64,000 nucleotides of DNA from Desulfovibrio subterraneus (GTDB taxonomy: Bacteria; Desulfobacterota; Desulfovibrionia; Desulfovibrionales; Desulfovibrionaceae): positions 186,001 through 250,000 of the forward strand of contig NZ_BLVO01000004.1 in NCBI RefSeq assembly GCF_013340285.1. The letters are read 5' to 3'. This document shows positions 1 to 8,160 of the stretch, one piece after another. Position numbers and translations under genes: made by a program. The stretch's first letter is position 1. Every line of letters starts with the position of its first letter. The notes beneath the pieces were generated by a model. It was not told the DNA's origin and did no database searches. It saw only the letters and a program-made list of their open reading frames with translations.

Positions 1-1405
1 CTACTGCACGGTCCATACGGGCGAGGGTGCGTTCCTTGCCCAGCACTTCCATCACGTCCGGCAGGTTGGGGCCGCCCATGGCACCAACAAGAGCCACACG
101 CAGGGGCGGACCTACGGCCTTGAACTTCAGGCCGTTGTCTTCCACGTACTTGGCCATCACATCGTGGGTGGTCTCCTTGGTAAAGGATTCCAGTCCTGCG
201 AACAGGGCACGCATACCGGCCACATGCTTTTTGCCTTCTTCGGTCAGGGCCTTGGCAACCGCAGCCTCGTCATAGGCAAGCTCGGCATCCGCAACAAGCA
301 TGAAGCGCATGGCTTCTGCCAGTTCGGGCAAATCCTTGGCGCGTTCCTTCAAAAGCGGCACCAGCGCGGCCACATAGCCCTTGTCGGCTCCGGCAAAACC
401 GGCTGCTTCCACAAAGGGATATACGAGACCGGCCAGCTCTGCATCGGGAGTGGCCTTCATGTAATGAGCGTTCAGCCACTGCAGCTTGTCAGGGTCGAAG
501 CCCGCAGGCGAAGAACTGAGACCATCGGTGGAAAACTTCTCGATCAGCTCCTGCAGCTCGAAGATTTCCTGATCGCCGTATGCCCAGCCGAGGCGAACCA
601 GATAGTTCACCAGAGCCTGCGGCAGGAAGCCCATCTTCTCATATTCCATGACGGAAAGCGCGCCATGACGCTTGGAAAGCTTTTTGCGGTCGGAACCCAG
701 AATCATGGGCACATGGCCGAACTTGGGAATGGGAAAGCCCAGCGCCTCGTACAGCATGATCTGCTTGGGCGTGTTGCTCACATGGTCGTCACCGCGCAGC
801 ACATGGGTGATGTTCTGTTCGTGGTCGTCCACCACAACGGCAAGGTTGTAGGTGGGCGATCCGTCGCTGCGGCGGATGATCATGTCGTCCAGTTCAGTGT
901 TGTCGAACCCGAGGGGGCCCTTCACAAGGTCCACCCACGAGGTCTTGCCGCTCACGGGAGCCTTGAAACGCACCACGCGGCCTTCGCCAGGGCCGAGATT
1001 CCGCGCACGGCACCTGCCATTGTACTTAGGCTTGTCTCCGGCTTCGCGGGCAGCCTCGCGCATGGCCTCCACTTCTTCGGGAGAGCACTCGCACCAGTAG
1101 GCCTTGCCCTCTTCGATAAGGCGGTCGATGTATTTGTTGTACACATCGTCACGCTGGCTCTGATAGATGGGGTCCGCATCCCAGTCCAGCCCGAGCCAGC
1201 GCATGGATTCGAGAATGGCGTCCGTGTATTCCTGTCTGGAACGTTCGCGGTCCGTATCCTCAATGCGCAGCACAAAACGGCCGCCCATCTTGCGGGCAAG
1301 CAGCCAGCTGAAAATGGCGGTACGCGCACCGCCGATATGCAGATGCCCCGTGGGTGAGGGGGCGAAACGGGTGACAACCTGACGGGAATCAACAGGATTC
1401 GTCAT
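1..1405 (-). CDS. gltX: Glutamyl-tRNA synthetase, C-terminal end cut by window edge
   Basis: Charges tRNA-Glu with glutamate in the cytoplasm (class I aminoacyl-tRNA synthetase). Translating the minus strand from the ATG at 1405 gives an open frame of 468 codons that runs off the left edge. Seen: the class I HIGH-type signature (SPTGHLHIGGART) near residues 17-29 and the KLSKRHGA form of the KMSKS loop near residue 240. Family members are about 465-500 residues, so only a few C-terminal residues should be missing. The start is supported by TTGGAGAAG about 7 bases upstream. An overlapping 397-codon frame on the plus strand is a shadow. It stands alone on its strand here; the next upstream gene, a NifU-like protein, ends 190 bases away. 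Confidence 0.96.
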   Translation of the reverse strand, partial: MTNPVDSRQVVTRFAPSPTGHLHIGGARTAIFSWLLARKMGGRFVLRIEDTDRERSRQEYTDAILESMRWLGLDWDADPIYQSQRDDVYNKYIDRLIEEGKAYWCECSPEEVEAMREAAREAGDKPKYNGRCRARNLGPGEGRVVRFKAPVSGKTSWVDLVKGPLGFDNTELDDMIIRRSDGSPTYNLAVVVDDHEQNITHVLRGDDHVSNTPKQIMLYEALGFPIPKFGHVPMILGSDRKKLSKRHGALSVMEYEKMGFLPQALVNYLVRLGWAYGDQEIFELQELIEKFSTDGLSSSPAGFDPDKLQWLNAHYMKATPDAELAGLVYPFVEAAGFAGADKGYVAALVPLLKERAKDLPELAEAMRFMLVADAELAYDEAAVAKALTEEGKKHVAGMRALFAGLESFTKETTHDVMAKYVEDNGLKFKAVGPPLRVALVGAMGGPNLPDVMEVLGKERTLARMDRAV

Positions 1406-1595
1406 GTGGTACTTCTCCAAGACGCGCATGCTGCCGAAGATGCCGGTGCATGGCGGAAATATTGCTGTATGGAATGAACGGGTGGCAAACCTGCACGGAA
1501 ACGGCAACGCCACAATTGACGCCGCATTTCTCCGTTACACGTCGGGAACGGAAGAAAGACAGACCGGACCGGAAAAACCGGCACAAACCGGACCG

Positions 1596-1823
1596 CTATT
1601 CTTCGACGGCTTCCACACCCTTCACTTCGCGCACTTCCTTGAGCACAAAGCGCTCAACGGTGTTGCGCAGGGTGACCTTGGACATGGGGCAGCCCTTGCA
1701 GCGTCCGGTCAGGCGGACCATCACGATACCCTTGTCGGTAATCTCCACAAGTTCCACATCTCCGCCGTCGTTCTGCAGGTACGGACGTACCTTGGCCAAT
1801 GCGGCTTCCACTTTATCTCTCAT
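1596..1823 (-). CDS. NifU-like C-terminal domain Fe-S scaffold protein
   Basis: A 75-residue protein consisting only of the NifU C-terminal (Nfu) domain, which in this family carries or transfers a Fe-S cluster between two subunits. The cluster-binding CxxC is visible at C42 and C45 (CKGC), in the expected place after the conserved NDGGD stretch (residues 18-22). Length matches stand-alone Nfu proteins. The start at 1823 is preceded by AGGAG at a good distance. It is probably monocistronic. Assignment to the domain is secure; its client proteins cannot be told from the sequence. Confidence 0.93.
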   Translation of the reverse strand: MRDKVEAALAKVRPYLQNDGGDVELVEITDKGIVMVRLTGRCKGCPMSKVTLRNTVERFVLKEVREVKGVEAVEE

Positions 1824-1928
1824 ATACCTGCTCCTGAAGGGAAGGTTCGGGGACTCGCCCCGGCGCAGTCGTTCTAGCGCCCTTGAAATGGTGTGTCAAA
1901 CACTCATGGGTATCATGTAACACCCTGA

Positions 1929-1964
1929 AACGAGAAGCGGGAGACGTATGCCTCCCGCCTCGTT
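1929..1964 (-). terminator. Inverted repeat between nfu-like gene and DUF2156 gene
   Basis: AACGAG plus GCGGGAG on the left pair with CTCCCGC plus CTCGTT on the right around an 8-base loop. It lies about 45 bases beyond the stop of the DUF2156 gene (2010). The T-run is poor, so it may be a weak terminator or a 3' stabilising hairpin. Confidence 0.5.
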
Positions 1965-2009
1965 CAGTTCTTGCGTCTGATATGGGGTTTCCGGCCCGTC
2001 GGGCCCGAA

Positions 2010-2897
2010 TCAGGCCGGAGCAACCGTCACCGTATACTTTCTGAGAAAATCAACGGGGTGGTAACTCAGCTTGGCCTTTCGCAGCCCTTCGTCATCAAGG
2101 TCCTGCTCGCGGTTCACATAGGTGTAGTCGGCACCTTCGGCAGCCACAAAGAGATTGTTGATGGCCTGGTATGCGCCGCGATATCCGTTGCGGGCCTTTT
2201 CAAAATGCACCACCAGCGTATCTTCCGTGAGCTTCTCGCCCACTGTATACGCGGCCATCTCGCCGTCAATGTAGATAGCGCCGCCCACCAGACCGGGAAT
2301 GACATCCCACTCTTCCAGCACGCGCACAATGGCTTCGTTCTCCGCAAGCAGGGCTTCGGATTCTTCACATTCACGCCACTGGCACCATTCTTCCTGCAGG
2401 GCAATCACATGCTCCACGCAGTCCGGCGTAAGGGGGTGATACTCAAACATGTACTGCTTCTTGAACTGGTTCACATGGTTCTTCTTCTTGTGAAACTTGT
2501 TCCCGCTCAGGGTAGCCAGTTCTTCCGCGCTGTAGAGATAATCCCACTGCCCGCGGGCTTCTTCCACCTGCACGCGGTCGCCAAGCTGTGCCTGCCAAAG
2601 CTCCATGAGCTGCTGGGGCACACGGTTGAACACCCGCTCGCCGGCTTTGAGAAGCGGACACTGCGACCAGTCCACTTCGTTCCACGGGCCAAGCGGCGCC
2701 CAGTAGCGCACATCGGGCCGGGTCTGGCGCACCCACACGTGCGTGGTGCTCCACGCCCATTCCAGCCCGTATTCCTCGGCCCAGCCCCACAGGTTGGTGA
2801 AGCTGTAGTCCGATGAAGGCGACGGGCACTTGGCAAAACGTTCGTTATATTCGTGCATCCGATCAAGCGAGATCGGACTAAACTGCAGGTCTGACAT
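2010..2897 (-). CDS. DUF2156 (phosphatidylglycerol lysyltransferase C-terminal-like) protein
   Basis: A 295-residue protein of the DUF2156 family, whose fold is two tandem GNAT-like acetyltransferase domains and which is related to the aminoacyl-tRNA-dependent lysyltransferase domain of MprF. Seen: the conserved K-H-K-K-K-N region (GNKFHKKKNHVNQF, about residue 135), the GLVGGAIYIDGEMAAYTVGE strand pair and the Y-x-N-R-E-Q-D motif near the end, typical of this family. No membrane segments, so it is a soluble form and not a full MprF. The ATG at 2897 is preferred over the one 18 bases upstream because AAGGAG sits correctly before it. Its first bases overlap the end of the MATE gene by 20 bases, so the two are co-transcribed and probably translationally coupled. 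Acceptor and donor are unknown. Confidence 0.85.
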   Translation of the reverse strand: MSDLQFSPISLDRMHEYNERFAKCPSPSSDYSFTNLWGWAEEYGLEWAWSTTHVWVRQTRPDVRYWAPLGPWNEVDWSQCPLLKAGERVFNRVPQQLMELWQAQLGDRVQVEEARGQWDYLYSAEELATLSGNKFHKKKNHVNQFKKQYMFEYHPLTPDCVEHVIALQEEWCQWRECEESEALLAENEAIVRVLEEWDVIPGLVGGAIYIDGEMAAYTVGEKLTEDTLVVHFEKARNGYRGAYQAINNLFVAAEGADYTYVNREQDLDDEGLRKAKLSYHPVDFLRKYTVTVAPA

Positions 2898-4329
2898 TGG
2901 TCTTCGCTCCTTCAAGCGGGGGAGGACAGCATTCTTCCTCGGTCCTGCACCCCTTGTTGTTGCGCTTCATCATGCTGAACCGGTACCAGTCGCGCTTGAG
3001 CAGGATATACATCATCGCGCTGGACTGGAATATCTGGGAAATCAGCATGGCAAGATACACGCCTTCAGCATCCTTCCACACAAAGTGGCCAAGCGTATAG
3101 GCTATGGGCAGGCGCACCAGCCACGTTGCGGAGCTGTATACCGCAAAGGTGTATATGGTGGCCCCCGCTCCGGTCATTATGCCGCCCAGCGTCATGCTGG
3201 CCACCGTGAACGGGATGGAAAGGATGTTATACAAAAGATAGTTCACCGCCTGTCTGGCAACCGCGGGTTCCGGTGCCAGAAACGCCGCAAGCGGATCAAT
3301 GAACGGATACATGCACACGGCCACAAGGGTCATGGAACCGCAGGCAATACCCGTCAGACGCAGGGCTATGCGCAGTGCCTCATCCTTGCGGCCCGCGCCG
3401 AGACTGTTCCCCACCAGAATGCTGCCCGTCATGTTGAAGGCAAACGCCGGCAGAAACAGCAGAGACTCCACACGCATGCCCGCCGTCATGCCCGCAAGCG
3501 CGTTCACATTATCGTTGGGCAGCGAGGCCGTAATGGCAAACAGCACCATATAGCCGAGATGCCACAACAGCTGCATGCCGCCCGTGGGCAGCGCCACCTT
3601 CAGCAGATACGGCAGGCCCTTGCGCACCCAGCGCAGAGGGGGAAAGGTCTCCGCCTTGAGCAGGCCGTGATGGTACAGCATGTACACGTTGAACAGTGTG
3701 GCTGCCGTGACGGAGGCAAAGGTGGCCCATGCCACCCCCTTGTAGCCGAAGTTCGGCAGGCCGAACCAGCCAAGACCGAACCCGAAGTCCGTAAACGCGT
3801 TCACCACGGCCGCAATGGCCGTGGAGGCAAGCGGCACAACCACAAGTTTCTGAGCCCTGAATACCGCGTTGGTCACCACCATCAGGTAATAGGCGGGCAA
3901 CAGCATCAGGAACACATCGAGAAAATAGCCCGTTACAGGCAAAATCTCATCCGGAACCTGCAGAATGCCGAGGAACTGCCACTTGAAAAGCCGCCCCACC
4001 ACCCATATGGCCGAGCCGAAAATCAGGCCGATATAGAGCACCAGCCCGATATAGCGAAAAGCCCTGCGCCGCAGCCCCGCACCGAACGACTGGCTTATGG
4101 CCGCAACGCTGCCGTTGGCCACCGCCATGCCGATAACGAGAAAGAAGAACAGACTCTGGGAAATAAGCCCCACCGCTGCCTGCACGCTTCGGTCAATCTG
4201 CCCGGCCACCCACACATCGATAAACCCGATGGAAAAGTGGAAGAACATCATCACGATCTGCGGCCACGAGAGGTTCCAGATATTTCTATACGAAGCCTGA
4301 TCTGTTTCAGGCGCTGCTTTCATAGACAT
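2878..4329 (-). CDS. MATE family multidrug/cation efflux transporter
   Basis: A 483-residue inner-membrane protein with about 12 hydrophobic segments, the two six-helix halves typical of the MatE family (NorM/DinF-like Na+ or H+ antiporters). Seen: the first-helix signature WNLSWPQIVMMFFHFSIGF (residues 18-36) and the matching P-containing helix opening the second half. A short charged N terminus (MSMKAAPETDQASY) and C-terminal tail are cytoplasmic. It heads a two-gene unit with the DUF2156 protein, with overlapping ends. Substrate cannot be predicted. Confidence 0.93.
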   Translation of the reverse strand: MSMKAAPETDQASYRNIWNLSWPQIVMMFFHFSIGFIDVWVAGQIDRSVQAAVGLISQSLFFFLVIGMAVANGSVAAISQSFGAGLRRRAFRYIGLVLYIGLIFGSAIWVVGRLFKWQFLGILQVPDEILPVTGYFLDVFLMLLPAYYLMVVTNAVFRAQKLVVVPLASTAIAAVVNAFTDFGFGLGWFGLPNFGYKGVAWATFASVTAATLFNVYMLYHHGLLKAETFPPLRWVRKGLPYLLKVALPTGGMQLLWHLGYMVLFAITASLPNDNVNALAGMTAGMRVESLLFLPAFAFNMTGSILVGNSLGAGRKDEALRIALRLTGIACGSMTLVAVCMYPFIDPLAAFLAPEPAVARQAVNYLLYNILSIPFTVASMTLGGIMTGAGATIYTFAVYSSATWLVRLPIAYTLGHFVWKDAEGVYLAMLISQIFQSSAMMYILLKRDWYRFSMMKRNNKGCRTEEECCPPPLEGAKTNVRPAV

Positions 4330-4536
4330 CAGACGATATACCAGTCCATTGATGACGGTTACACTTCCAGTATTACATAGTGCCTTACCAGCAGCACATG
4401 GTCAACCGACCGAAAGGGAACCATGTACCCTGGGGGGAACCGCCCTTGTCATGTCGGAAAAACCTTGCCACTGGAACACACTTCTTGTACAAAATATGTA
4501 CAGAACTCTCACACAATCCGGACACGGAGGCATATC

Positions 4537-4872
4537 ATGCGCATATTCAAGGAAGAGCAGGAGACCAAAAGGGTCATCTTCAATGTGGATGCGGAGCTGG
4601 CCGCACGGCTGGAACACGCCAAAAACCTGGCGAAACAGCTGGGCAAAAAGCTCAATGTGGATGCCGTGATCGACGAAGCGCTCAGCCGGTATCTGGAAGC
4701 TGCGGAGAAACAATTCTCCCGTATCAAAGGGGGGACGCGGGGTGTTTCCGAAGATCCCATCGTCATGGGCCCCTCGCCCGAAGATGCAGGCGAGATGGCA
4801 TCCACCACGGCGGTACAGGTGCGGGCTTCCAGCAATCTGGCTCGAACGTCCGTCAAGCAGCAGAAAAAGTAG
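4537..4872 (+). CDS. Small protein with putative ribbon-helix-helix domain
   Basis: A 111-residue protein I do not recognise by name. Residues 9-55 (KRVIFNVDAEL... followed by two helices ending EALSRYLEAAEK) have the strand-helix-helix pattern of ribbon-helix-helix DNA-binding proteins such as CopG/Arc: a beta strand with alternating hydrophobics, then a polar helix, a short turn and a second helix. The C-terminal half is low-complexity, Ser/Ala/Gly/Pro-rich and probably disordered. The start at 4537 is chosen because GGAGG lies about 8 bases upstream; upstream in-frame codons lack one. No toxin gene adjoins it, so an antitoxin role is not supported. Confidence 0.68.
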   Translation: MRIFKEEQETKRVIFNVDAELAARLEHAKNLAKQLGKKLNVDAVIDEALSRYLEAAEKQFSRIKGGTRGVSEDPIVMGPSPEDAGEMASTTAVQVRASSNLARTSVKQQKK

Positions 4873-5676
4873 GCCCATACGGAAAAAAGTCAATTGCGGA
4901 TATGGGTATTCCTCTGCCGCATGCAGCAGAAAAGCCTTCACAACCATATGACAAACGACAGCGGGGCCGCTTTCTTCAAGAAGAAAGCGGCCCCGCACCG
5001 TGCAGCAAAGAACGCCGCACATTGATCGGCAAGGTGCAGGCAGGCTGCTGCTGCAGTCCTGCATGTCCGGCAAGGAACAGTGCTTCCCTGTTGCATTCGA
5101 ACCGACTCGTCGAGGGGCACACTCTGCGAATACTGGTCCTGCGCTCCAGCTGCTCCTTCCGTGCATGAGTCGGGCACCTTGGCCGAATCATGCGGAACAC
5201 TTGAAAATTTTCCCGCCCCTGTTCAGACGGAATTGCGGCTGGCACCGGAATACATACCGGCTGCCACCACATCATTTCTGCCGCACCACTCATGCCGCCC
5301 GCCGATGGCAGTCGACGGACGGCATGAAAGCGGTGCGCCGCACCGGCTGGCATACCGGTGCTGCAATTCGCCGCGGTAATCCCCCATATGCACAATCAGG
5401 CCCCCGCCGGATGGACGCATGGTGGCGGACCACGTGTCGGGTGTCATCTCGACGGCCGGACCTTTCCGAAGAACCTTGCAGGGAAACCACGGAAAAGCGC
5501 CGGGAACGGCATACGGAGTTTCGCGAAGCGAATGTGGATCCGGGCGTGCCAACCGGCAGGGATTGCGTTGTTGGTTGTCTTGGGGAACAACACACCCGGA
5601 AACCTGTTCCGCATGAAGGAGGCGGCCCTCATGCGCAACTATCGTAACCGCCGCGCGGGCGGCAAATATCTATGCG
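4873..5676. other. Gene-poor stretch between small RHH protein and lysA
   Basis: About 800 bases in which no open frame on either strand looks like a protein: the frames present are Arg/Pro/Cys-rich, mutually overlapping and lack ribosome binding sites. The only clear structure is the perfect hairpin at 4961-4996. The rest is GC-rich with several short inverted repeats; it could be remnant coding DNA. Confidence 0.6.
4961..4996. terminator. Perfect 16-bp hairpin, likely terminator/3' hairpin
   Basis: GCGGGGCCGCTTTCTT (4961-4976) is followed by a 4-base loop and its exact reverse complement (4981-4996). It lies about 90 bases after the RHH-like gene. Neither side has a proper T-run, so it may act as an RNA stabiliser rather than a classical intrinsic terminator. 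Confidence 0.6.
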
Positions 5677-6969
5677 TTATGCGCAGGCGCGAAAGCGTTC
5701 TGTCAGCTCTGCCGCTTCGGGATACATGGCAAGCAGGTCGGCAATGGTTTCGCGGCGGCGGATAAGTCTGGGCTTGCCGTCGGACTGGATGAGCACTTCG
5801 GCGGGGCGCAGGCGCTGGTTGTAGGGTGAGGTCATGACGTAGCCGTATGCCCCGGCATCCAGCATGCCGATGATGTCGCCTTCCATGATCTCGGGCAACT
5901 GGCGGTCCTTGGCGATGATGTCGCCGGATTCGCAGATGTTGCCCACAATGGACTGTTCCATGGTTGCGGAAACAGGTTCGCCGTCTTCGCGGTATATTTC
6001 CACGTCATGGAAGGAGTCGTACATGGCGGGGCGCACAAGGGTGTTGAAGCCGAGGTCCGTGCCCACAAAGCGCTTGGGACCGTTGTTCTTCACGCTGTAG
6101 CAGGTGCCGAGCAGCAGGCCGCATTCGGCCACGATGTAACGGCCGGGTTCGCACATGAAACGCCCCGTGTACCCGGTGCGCTCGGCAAACTCGCTGATGG
6201 TGGCATGGAAGGCCTCGCCCAACTTCTGCATATCGAGGCGGGCCTGCCCTTCATACTTGCGGTAGGGAATGCCGAAACCGCCGCCGAAGTCGATGATCTC
6301 AAGGGTATCCCACTGCTCCGCAATGGACAGCAGCACCTGCATGGCCTCGATGTAGCCATCCGGTTCCATGAACAGGGAACCGATGTGCATGTTCACGCCG
6401 CACAGGGTGAGGTTGTGGCGCTCTATGATGTCGCGCACCTCATCCATGGTTTCGGGATCGACCCCGAACTTGGTCTGCTTGCCGCCCGTTACCACCTTGG
6501 CGTGGTGTCCTGCCCCGATGCCGGGGTTGAAACGGATGACCACCTTGCCGCCGGGGTTGATCTCGCCGAACAGGTCGAGCTGCGAAAGAGAATCCACGCT
6601 CACGTACACGCCGTGATCAATGGCGAACTTGAGTTCTTCGGCAGAAACGTTGTTGGAGATGAACAGAATCTGGTCCGGCGTGAATCCGGCAGCCAGGTTC
6701 ATGATGATCTCGCCGGGAGACATGGCGTCTACCACCATGCCCTCCTCGCGGATGATCTTGAGCAGGTGAATGTTCGTGTTCGCCTTGGCGGAATAGTTGG
6801 GCGTGAATCCCGGATGGGTGGAAAGAGCCTTTATCTCGCAACACCGGCGGCGGAGCATGTCTTCGTTATAGACATACAGGGTGCTGCCGTATTCTTCCAC
6901 AAGCTCCATGGGCGTGTTGAGCCCGAAAAAATCCACGCTGTCCGTATAGGTGGAACGAACATTCGCCAT
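5677..6969 (-). CDS. lysA: Diaminopimelate decarboxylase
   Basis: Converts meso-diaminopimelate to L-lysine, the last step of lysine synthesis (PLP-dependent, alanine-racemase fold type III). In the 430-residue product: the PLP lysine K62 in YSAKAN, the HIGS motif at 195-198, the glycine-rich phosphate-binding GGGFG at 229-233, EPGRY at 274-278 and the catalytic cysteine C346 in CESGD. Length is usual for LysA. It starts 2 bases after the stop of the TrmB-type regulator gene (6972), so the pair is one operon. Related decarboxylases (carboxynorspermidine, ornithine/arginine types) share the fold, but the EPGRY and CESGD forms favour LysA. Confidence 0.9.
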   Translation of the reverse strand: MANVRSTYTDSVDFFGLNTPMELVEEYGSTLYVYNEDMLRRRCCEIKALSTHPGFTPNYSAKANTNIHLLKIIREEGMVVDAMSPGEIIMNLAAGFTPDQILFISNNVSAEELKFAIDHGVYVSVDSLSQLDLFGEINPGGKVVIRFNPGIGAGHHAKVVTGGKQTKFGVDPETMDEVRDIIERHNLTLCGVNMHIGSLFMEPDGYIEAMQVLLSIAEQWDTLEIIDFGGGFGIPYRKYEGQARLDMQKLGEAFHATISEFAERTGYTGRFMCEPGRYIVAECGLLLGTCYSVKNNGPKRFVGTDLGFNTLVRPAMYDSFHDVEIYREDGEPVSATMEQSIVGNICESGDIIAKDRQLPEIMEGDIIGMLDAGAYGYVMTSPYNQRLRPAEVLIQSDGKPRLIRRRETIADLLAMYPEAAELTERFRACA

Positions 6970-6971
6970 TG

Positions 6972-7673
6972 CTAGTCTCCTGTCATGCCCCCCCGCAACC
7001 TGATCAGCTCTATTTCGTTCAAGAGCGCTTCACGCATCAGGTACACAAGGTGCTTGTTCTTTGAATACAGGCACTGCCCCTTGTTCACTTCAACCAACCC
7101 CACGATGACCTCGCTGGTGTCGGCTATCAGCTTCACGTTGCCGGTGCCCGCGTTGTTTTTCATATATTGCGCGCCCCTGATGCCGGGGTCCTCGTTACAG
7201 AGGATAACCACCTTCAGCCCGCGTTCCACACATCCCGAAATCTCGCTTCGCAGCAACGCCACGTTGGTTGAATGCATCGAGATGTATATGCGCAGTTCCG
7301 CCATCAGCATCATGTTCCGCATCTTGTCCAGCGTGTTCTCATAGCCGGAAACGGTCAGATACGGGGCCGCGCCCTCCTCCTGTTCGGGGAGGTTTTCTTC
7401 CAGAAATTCAATGGTCCTTGCGCAGGACCGCTTCAGGTTCAGCAGCAGCTCTTCCTTGGGGGTTGCCACATAGTTACTGGCGTCCTCGCTGGAAACAACC
7501 GCCCCGCCCTTTTCCACAAGGCTGGACAGCGCCGCGTATGCGTTGGAGCGGGAAATGCCCGCCACCTTGGCAGCCTCGTATCCAGTCATGCCACCGTGAC
7601 GACTGAGCGTCACATACATGAGGGATTCCTGCTGCGTGAAACCGAACTTTTTGAGTGCTTGGATGAGTTCCAT
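6972..7673 (-). CDS. TrmB family transcriptional regulator
   Basis: A 233-residue regulator. Residues 1-70 form the TrmB-type winged helix-turn-helix (LIQALKKFGFTQQESLMYVTL ... GYEAAKVAGISRSNAYAALSSLVEKG); the remainder resembles the phospholipase-D-like C-terminal domain of this family (IYISMHSTNVALLRSEI, around residue 140). TrmB proteins usually sense sugars or other metabolites; here the partner gene is lysA, so a lysine- or diaminopimelate-related effector is possible but is inference. GAGGAAG precedes the ATG. A 22-bp near-palindrome 10 bases upstream of the start (7683-7704) suggests autoregulation. Confidence 0.85.
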   Translation of the reverse strand: MELIQALKKFGFTQQESLMYVTLSRHGGMTGYEAAKVAGISRSNAYAALSSLVEKGGAVVSSEDASNYVATPKEELLLNLKRSCARTIEFLEENLPEQEEGAAPYLTVSGYENTLDKMRNMMLMAELRIYISMHSTNVALLRSEISGCVERGLKVVILCNEDPGIRGAQYMKNNAGTGNVKLIADTSEVIVGLVEVNKGQCLYSKNKHLVYLMREALLNEIELIRLRGGMTGD

Positions 7674-7682
7674 TGCTTCCTC

Positions 7683-7704
7683 AGTGGTACTAATTGGTAC
7701 TACT
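7683..7704. promoter_or_regulatory. Candidate TrmB autoregulatory operator
   Basis: The 22-bp sequence AGTGGTAC-TAATTG-GTACTACT reads nearly the same on both strands (18 of 22 positions) and contains two GGTACTA copies. It begins 10 bases upstream of the TrmB-type gene, where binding would block the promoter or the ribosome binding site. Confidence 0.5.
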
Positions 7705-8160
7705 ATGCTTCCGTTCTCCGGAAGTCAATACCTCTGCCTGCGAATTGATAACTTTTTTCAACGCGAATCCGCGTCGATTTCAAACATATTCCTTACAAAA
7801 CAACGCGGCACTATGGCGCTTCATTCCGGCAATGTCCACCATTGCGAAACAAACGCCGACCCGCGTGCAGCCTCTACCCAGCGCTCAGGTTCCAGTCAAC
7901 CGGTTCCCGTCGGGGGCAAGCTGCCTTTTTCACGCACCGCGCACCATACTGTACCAGAATCCTGCACTCAGGTCGCCACGTACTCATATTGTCCTGCCTT
8001 TGGGTTGTTTCCAACATGACAACGCGTTACACTGCCCGTATTGTCCGGTCTGGATGTTGCCACCCGGATTGCTGCGGCCCGCAGGGGTACAAACCCTTCC
8101 GCCGCTGCTGCAACGGGAACGCCACCGCCGGATTATCGCACCAAGCTGCATGGAGACAGT
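7705..8160. other. Divergent intergenic region
   Basis: About 455 bases between the TrmB-type gene and the M20 gene. Apart from the palindrome at its left end I see no gene, hairpin or clear promoter; open frames crossing it lack ribosome binding sites and have implausible composition. Confidence 0.5.

Noticed and set aside
164-1357. 397-codon open frame on the plus strand opposite gltX
   Set aside because: Antisense shadow of gltX; His/Gly-rich composition without domain, and gltX motifs are clear on the other strand.
2830-4380. 516-codon plus-strand frame opposite the MATE gene
   Set aside because: Shadow of a hydrophobic gene: rich in His, Arg and Gln, no ribosome binding site, no recognisable domain.
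5080-5170. GGTTCGAATGC on the minus strand resembling a tRNA T-loop
   Set aside because: No matching T-stem, anticodon arm or acceptor stem could be folded around it.
5000-5647. 215-codon plus-strand frame in the region before lysA
   Set aside because: Arg/Pro/Cys-rich, no ribosome binding site, overlapped by equally implausible frames on both strands.
5613-5765. Short plus-strand frame with GGAGG upstream at the end of lysA
   Set aside because: Overlaps the lysA 3' end for half its length and has highly basic, random-looking composition.
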